A program made the translations under genes and the position numbers. Under the pieces are notes generated by a model that did not search any database, was not told where the DNA came from, and saw nothing but the letters and a program-made list of their open reading frames with translations. 64,000 nt of DNA from NCBI RefSeq assembly GCF_003967595.1, contig NZ_BIFW01000004.1:62001-126000 (forward strand). Direction: 5' to 3'. This document shows positions 59,620 through 64,000 of this stretch, piece by piece (position 1 is the stretch's first letter; each line of letters begins with the position of its first letter). This DNA comes from Companilactobacillus musae (GTDB lineage: Bacteria > Bacillota > Bacilli > Lactobacillales > Lactobacillaceae).

Positions 59620-59722
59620 GTTTCAATAGAGAGTGTAGCAAAGCACAGAAATCTGTTGCTCACAACTCGTTTCGGCAATTGAAAACTCAAAACGTTTTTA
59701 TAAATAAAAAGAGGTGGTAAAA

Positions 59723-59833
59723 ATGGATTCTGACATTAGTGGCATTAAGGGCCCAACACAGATTAGAAACAACATTTTTAGGAGGATTATTTATGAAAGA
59801 CGATTACGATTTAACAGGAGAAAAAAGAAGTAA
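59723..59833 (+). CDS. Putative 36-codon leader ORF overlapping the brnQ start
   Basis: Begins M-D-S-D-I-S-G-I-K-G-P with a GAGGTGG ribosome binding site and ends 40 bp inside brnQ in another frame. Seven Ile codons in 36. It could couple or modulate brnQ translation, or be chance; no homologue is recognised. Confidence 0.35.
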   Translation: MDSDISGIKGPTQIRNNIFRRIIYERRLRFNRRKKK

Positions 59834-61190
59834 AAATAAGGTTTTACATTTATTGGTTGTAAGCTCATTGATTTTTGGTATGTTCTTTGGTTCCGGGAAT
59901 TTAATTTTCCCAGTTCATTTAGGTCAACTTGCTGGTAACAACTGGTTGTCCGCTGCATTTGGATTCGCAATTTCTGGTTCGCTCTTCCCATTGCTAGCAA
60001 TCATGGCGGTTGTAGTCACAAAAAGTGATGGTTTATACGACTTAGCACGTCCTGTCGGTAAATTTTATGCCGCTTTATTTCTAGTTTTGGTCCACCTCAC
60101 TATCGGACCTTTCTTCGGTACCCCACGTACCGCTGCAACTGCTTTTCAAATGGCAGTTCAACCATTTTTGCCAGCTAAATATAACACCGTCGGGATGTTA
60201 TTATTCACAGCTTTATTCTTTGGATTAGCTTATACATTAACTGTTCATCAAAATAAATTATTAAAATACGTTGGTAAATATCTCAACACTATTTTCTTGG
60301 TATTATTAGCTATCGTCTTCGTAGTAGCATTCCTGCATCCCATGGGTGGTTTGAATCACATGCCTACTCAAGCTTATCAAACTAACTCAACTGTCAGTGG
60401 TTTGCTTGAAGGTTACAACACAATTGATGCCGTCGCCCTTTTGGCTTTAAGTGTCACATTTGTTCATGCTGTTAAAGGCCTTGGCTACAAAGATAGAGAA
60501 TTAACTAGTTTGACTGCTAAAGCTGGATCATTAAGTATCGCCCTTGAAGTTTTGGTTTACTTTGGCTTGGTACTATTAGGTGCTTTCAGTTTAAGTAAAT
60601 TGACTCTCTCCGCTAATGGTGGGGTTGCACTTTCACAAATCGTCAATAACTACTTTGGTCGATTCGGAGCTGCTTTCTTAGGTGTTTTAGTTACTTTAGG
60701 AGTTTTCACAACTGCTATGGGATTGGTCGCTTCATTCTCTCAAGATTTTCACAAATTATTCCCCAAAGTAAGTTATCTAGCATGGTTAAGAACCACAACT
60801 GTTCTATCTTTTGTTGTTGCTAATGCTGGACTTGATAACATCATCGCCTGGTCATTACCAGTTCTAATGTTACTTTACCCACTATCACTTGCTTTGATCC
60901 TAGTTTCATTGACTGTTCATGCTAAACCTTATGCAGGATTAGTCTATAAAATGACAATTGCTTTTACAGTCTTGCCTGCTGTTTTCGATATGTTAAATGC
61001 ATCTCCTGCAGCCGTAACTAGTCTTAAATTTGTTAAAACTGTTTTAGCTGCTTATCATCAATATGTTCCTTTGGCTAGTTTAGGATTAGGTTGGGTCGTT
61101 CCTACTTTTGCCGGCTTTGTTTTAGGACTTCTTCTTGGCAAGTTAGATGTCTTCGCTAGTGCAACCGAAGCTGTGGAAAGTCGAGATTAA
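59793..61190 (+). CDS. brnQ: Branched-chain amino acid transport protein BrnQ
   Basis: 465 aa LIVCS family carrier with about 12 helices; the FGMFFGSGNLIFPVHLG opening and IGPFFGTPRTAATAFQMAV segment are signatures. It co-transports Leu, Ile or Val with a cation. Start at the ATG at 59793 after TTAGGAGG. Expression is governed by the T-box upstream, so it is induced when the cognate tRNA (probably Ile) is uncharged. A GNAT gene follows after two bases. Confidence 0.94.
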   Translation: MKDDYDLTGEKRSKNKVLHLLVVSSLIFGMFFGSGNLIFPVHLGQLAGNNWLSAAFGFAISGSLFPLLAIMAVVVTKSDGLYDLARPVGKFYAALFLVLVHLTIGPFFGTPRTAATAFQMAVQPFLPAKYNTVGMLLFTALFFGLAYTLTVHQNKLLKYVGKYLNTIFLVLLAIVFVVAFLHPMGGLNHMPTQAYQTNSTVSGLLEGYNTIDAVALLALSVTFVHAVKGLGYKDRELTSLTAKAGSLSIALEVLVYFGLVLLGAFSLSKLTLSANGGVALSQIVNNYFGRFGAAFLGVLVTLGVFTTAMGLVASFSQDFHKLFPKVSYLAWLRTTTVLSFVVANAGLDNIIAWSLPVLMLLYPLSLALILVSLTVHAKPYAGLVYKMTIAFTVLPAVFDMLNASPAAVTSLKFVKTVLAAYHQYVPLASLGLGWVVPTFAGFVLGLLLGKLDVFASATEAVESRD

Positions 61191-61192
61191 TT

Positions 61193-61678
61193 ATGGATTA
61201 CCAAATAATCAAAACCAATCAAAAGAGTGATTTTGAAAGTATTAAAGATCTCTATTACCAAACTTGGCGTTACTCTTATATTGGTTTAGTTCCGCAAGGA
61301 TTCTTAGATAATCTTGACCGAAACATTTGGCATCCAGAGAAACGTTGGAATAATACCTTAATCGCAGTTAGCAATAATCAAACAATTGGTATAGTTACCT
61401 TTGGACCTGCTCGACGAAAAAAATATTCTGACTTTGGGGAGATTTATTCATTATACGTACTTCCTCAATATCAACATCAGGGTATTGGTCAAAAGTTATT
61501 CCAAACTGCACTCAATGTTTTAGAAAAACAATTTCAGCAAATTTATTTGATTGTTCTAAGAGATAATCTGATAGCTCAAGCATTTTATGAAATGTTTGGT
61601 TTTGAAGAAACTTTGGATTTACCCACTGAACAGACTGATTATGGTATGATCCACGAAATAGTTTTTGTTAAAAATTAA
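61193..61678 (+). CDS. GNAT family N-acetyltransferase
   Basis: 161 aa. Complete GNAT domain: EIYSLYVLPQYQHQGIGQKLF with the acetyl-CoA loop Q-x-x-G-I-G, and AQAFYEMFGFEE. Start codon three bases after the brnQ stop, so it is probably co-transcribed and read by coupling. Substrate unknown. Confidence 0.88.
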   Translation: MDYQIIKTNQKSDFESIKDLYYQTWRYSYIGLVPQGFLDNLDRNIWHPEKRWNNTLIAVSNNQTIGIVTFGPARRKKYSDFGEIYSLYVLPQYQHQGIGQKLFQTALNVLEKQFQQIYLIVLRDNLIAQAFYEMFGFEETLDLPTEQTDYGMIHEIVFVKN

Positions 61679-61687
61679 TTTAATGCA

Positions 61688-61727
61688 TAAAAAAAGCTCC
61701 TTACATCAATGATGTAGGGAGTTTTGT
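61688..61727. terminator. Bidirectional terminator
   Basis: AAAAGCTCCTTACATC/GATGTAGGGAGTTTT hairpin between the converging GNAT and pgi genes. Confidence 0.88.
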
Positions 61728-61738
61728 AATTTATAAGA

Positions 61739-63079
61739 TTATAGTCTCTTGTTTAGTTCTTCGCCAAGTTCTTCATAACCAGGACGACCTAATAGAGCAA
61801 ACATGTTCTTCTTGTATGCTTCAACACCTGGTTGGTTGAATGGATTGATACCGTTCAAGTAACCAGAAATACCAACAGCAATTTCAAAGAAGTACATCAA
61901 GTAACCTAAGTTAAAGGCATCTTGTTTTTCAATGTGAACTGACATAACAGGAACGCCACCGTCCGTATGTGCAAGAACAACACCTTCGTAAGCCTTCTTG
62001 TTAACGTAATCCATTGACTTGTTTTCCAAGTACTTCAAACCATCAAGGTTATCTGATTCAGCAGGAATCTTAACGTCATGTCTTGGTTGGTCAATTAAGA
62101 CAACAGTTTCCATAAGGTTACGACGACCTTCTTGGATATATTGACCTAATGAGTGCAAGTCAGTTGAGAAGTTAGCTGATGATGGGTAGATACCCTTTTG
62201 ATCTTTACCTTCAGATTCACCCATCAATTGCTTCCACCATTCGCCAAAGTATTGAACATTTGGTTCATAGTTTTCTAGCAATTCTGTTGTGTAACCTTTA
62301 CGGTACAAGATATTTCTCAAAGCGGCATACTTGTAAGCATCGTTCTTTGTAAGATCAGCTGATGAATAATCAGTACGTGCAGTAGCAGCACCTTCCATCA
62401 ACTTATCAATATCAGCACCAGCAACGGCAATTGGCAATAGACCAACAGCTGTAAGAACTGAGAAACGACCACCGATATCATCAGGAACAACGAATTCTTC
62501 GTAGCCTTCAGCATCTGATTCAGTCTTCAAAGCACCCTTAGCACGGTCAGTTGTAGCATAGATACGACCCTTAGCAGCTTCAGCACCATATTTTTCAACC
62601 AATTTAGCTTTCAAAATACGGAAAGCAATTGAAGGTTCTGTTGTTGTACCAGATTTTGAAATAATGTTGATACTGAAGTCACGGTCACCAATAACTTCTA
62701 GTAAATCAGCGATGTAGTTTGGAGAAATTGAGTTACCACAGAAGTAAACTTCTGGAACATCTTTTTCATTCTTAACGTTGTAGAATGATGAACTTAAAAA
62801 GTCGATTGCAGCACGTGCACCTAAGTATGATCCACCAATACCGATTCCGATAAATACTTCTGAATCTGATTGGATCTTCTTAGCAGCTTTCTTAATACGA
62901 GCAAATTCATCCTTGTCATAGTCAACTGGCAAGTCAATGAAACCACGGAAGTCAGCACCGGCACCAGTACCCTTACGTAGTTCGTCGTCAGCAGCTGTAA
63001 CTAATGCTTGCATCTCGCCAAGTTCATTTTCATGAATAAACTTGTTTAATTTTGAATCATCAAATTTAATTTGTGTCAT
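61739..63079 (-). CDS. pgi: Glucose-6-phosphate isomerase
   Basis: 446 aa, the short Gram-positive form. Sugar-phosphate-binding [12 protein letters not shown], the S-K-S-G-T-T-T-E-P phosphate loop, the catalytic Glu in the G-E-W-W-K-Q-L region and the QPGVEAYK motif. It interconverts glucose 6-phosphate and fructose 6-phosphate in the cytoplasm. Monocistronic by appearance. Base and codon use are cleaner and more biased than the neighbours, as expected for a highly expressed gene. Confidence 0.97.
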   Translation of the reverse strand: MTQIKFDDSKLNKFIHENELGEMQALVTAADDELRKGTGAGADFRGFIDLPVDYDKDEFARIKKAAKKIQSDSEVFIGIGIGGSYLGARAAIDFLSSSFYNVKNEKDVPEVYFCGNSISPNYIADLLEVIGDRDFSINIISKSGTTTEPSIAFRILKAKLVEKYGAEAAKGRIYATTDRAKGALKTESDAEGYEEFVVPDDIGGRFSVLTAVGLLPIAVAGADIDKLMEGAATARTDYSSADLTKNDAYKYAALRNILYRKGYTTELLENYEPNVQYFGEWWKQLMGESEGKDQKGIYPSSANFSTDLHSLGQYIQEGRRNLMETVVLIDQPRHDVKIPAESDNLDGLKYLENKSMDYVNKKAYEGVVLAHTDGGVPVMSVHIEKQDAFNLGYLMYFFEIAVGISGYLNGINPFNQPGVEAYKKNMFALLGRPGYEELGEELNKRL

Positions 63080-63134
63080 TTTCTCTCCTCCATATATACT
63101 ATCAAAACTAGATTAATCATTTTCGAAGAAAATT

Positions 63135-63764
63135 TCAAATTTTTATTAGTTTTTTTATCCATTTTCCAACAAAATATAACAAATATCCTACCGCAGCGCC
63201 GAGAGTATTGAAAATTACATCATCAATGTCAGTTACACCGGTGTTTAAAATAAACTGCAGCGTTTCTATTGATGTTGAAATCAAGGCTCCAATCAAAACA
63301 ACCTTGAAAAAACCAAAGTGTCTTTCAGTCAATGCCGGAATAAATGCTCCCATTGGTACGAACCACACAATATTACCATATAAGTTATAAAAAAAGTCGA
63401 CTAAAGACTGACCTTTTGATAATTTAAAGGTTTCTATGAGTGGTATTAGATTAATTTGGGACAACGGACGGTGAAAATAAAATTTGAATTGCCAAATGAA
63501 ATAGCCATCCCGAAAAACTGTCAAAGCAAAAAGTAGGAAAAGATAAAATGTAAACACGATCAATCCTAATTCTCGACTGAAAGATGTTTTCTTTTTCTTA
63601 ATTTTTATCCAAATATACCTCAAAACAATATAAAACAAGGTATACAGTATTGCCTTATCGACAGCATAAAAGGAAAGCCGAATCAATGGAAAATGATTAA
63701 TTTTCATTGCATATAATTTATATATGTAATCATACAACGGTCCTAAAAATATCATTTTGCTCAT
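63135..63764 (-). CDS. VanZ family membrane protein
   Basis: 209 aa with five membrane helices (about 30-50, 65-85, 130-150, 155-175, 180-200). The VanZ signature is in the second half: N-L-Y-G-N-I-V-W-F-V-P-M-G and SIETLQFILNTGVTDIDDVIFNTLGAAVGY. VanZ proteins give low-level teicoplanin resistance in Enterococcus; most chromosomal members have unknown roles in the envelope. It follows the divergent LTA synthase start and lies beside pgi, separated by 55 bp. Confidence 0.88.
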   Translation of the reverse strand: MSKMIFLGPLYDYIYKLYAMKINHFPLIRLSFYAVDKAILYTLFYIVLRYIWIKIKKKKTSFSRELGLIVFTFYLFLLFALTVFRDGYFIWQFKFYFHRPLSQINLIPLIETFKLSKGQSLVDFFYNLYGNIVWFVPMGAFIPALTERHFGFFKVVLIGALISTSIETLQFILNTGVTDIDDVIFNTLGAAVGYLLYFVGKWIKKLIKI

Positions 63765-63868
63765 TCTTTCCCACTTTTTACCTATAACGTATTATACTAA
63801 CAATTAAGTAATTTATTTAGAGTTTTAAATAGATTTATTAAAGAATTTTTACAAACAAGGAATTATCA

Positions 63869-64000
63869 ATGAATAAATTAAAATATATTTTGAGTAAAAG
63901 ATTAGGATTCATGTCTTTATTAATCTTTTTACTCTGGATTAAAACCATTATTGCCTATTATTTGGACTTCTCTCTTGGCGTTTCGGACCCGTTACAGCAC
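63869..64000 (+). CDS. 5' end of a second LTA synthase-like gene
   Basis: 44 codons before the window ends. The reading frame starts M-N-K-L-K-Y-I-L-S-K and contains W-I-K-T-I-I-A-Y-Y-L-D-F-S-L-G-V-S-D-P-L-Q, which aligns with W-L-E-T-L-M-V-Y-Y-V-D-F-K-L-G-I-E-G-P-L-Q near the start of the LTA synthase at 386-2461. AAGGAA precedes the ATG. Only the first membrane helix is visible, so the call rests on this similarity. Confidence 0.75.
   Translation, partial: MNKLKYILSKRLGFMSLLIFLLWIKTIIAYYLDFSLGVSDPLQH

Overview
The window looks like the chromosome of a low-GC lactic acid bacterium of the Lactobacillaceae, possibly the Companilactobacillus (former Lactobacillus alimentarius/farciminis) group. 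This rests on AT-rich DNA with strong AGGAGG ribosome binding sites, lipoteichoic acid synthases, a WxL/DUF916 surface protein pair, ClpL, many PTS and CcpA-type cre sites, an Ile-type T-box before brnQ, and typical lactobacillar families (C69 dipeptidase, DUF915 hydrolase, LysM-3D wall protein). The genus is inference. I see no rRNA, tRNA, CRISPR array, prophage or intact transposase.

Layout. 0-10 kb: LTA synthase, a MerR regulator divergent from two short-chain dehydrogenases, a sugar O-acetyltransferase, an orphan ABC-2 permease, an old-yellow-enzyme reductase, an SMR exporter and the WxL/DUF916 pair. 10-20 kb: NrtR-like regulator with a NiaP-type transporter, a marR-GNAT-B3/B4 operon, an orphan bacteriocin immunity gene, redox enzymes, small proteins and an ACT-domain protein. 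20-37 kb: C69 dipeptidase, LysM wall protein, gluconokinase, a PTS IIABC divergent from a GH65 phosphorylase, a disulfide reductase, MATE exporter, an esterase divergent from a ROK-type regulator, an AraC regulator and a HAD phosphatase. 37-54 kb: PduO cobalamin adenosyltransferase divergent from glpF; a sigma-54-dependent mannose-class PTS operon with an oligo-1,6-glucosidase and its LevR activator; an ECF vitamin transporter divergent from a DUF4430 surface protein (candidate cobalamin uptake); dhaKLM; a purine permease with PurR boxes. 54-64 kb: a small HTH gene with clpL, a large lipase-like protein, T-box-brnQ, pgi, a VanZ protein and the start of a second LTA synthase.

Carbon metabolism is the common theme: glpF and dhaKLM (glycerol/dihydroxyacetone), the PTS systems, GH65, GH13 and gluconokinase. 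Cre-like sites lie at glpF, dhaK, the IIABC gene, the araC-type gene and the immunity gene.

The most unusual content is between genes. Seven copies of a roughly 160 bp element with the same ends (TAGTC ... GACGGCA) and a shared branched fold change sequence but keep base pairing. Six of the seven form three inverted pairs, each joining one copy of each of two subfamilies. Three further structured repeat families occur in two or three copies each. Several promoter regions also carry clear regulatory palindromes (MerR, NiaP, levR, ROK/GH65, HTH-clpL).
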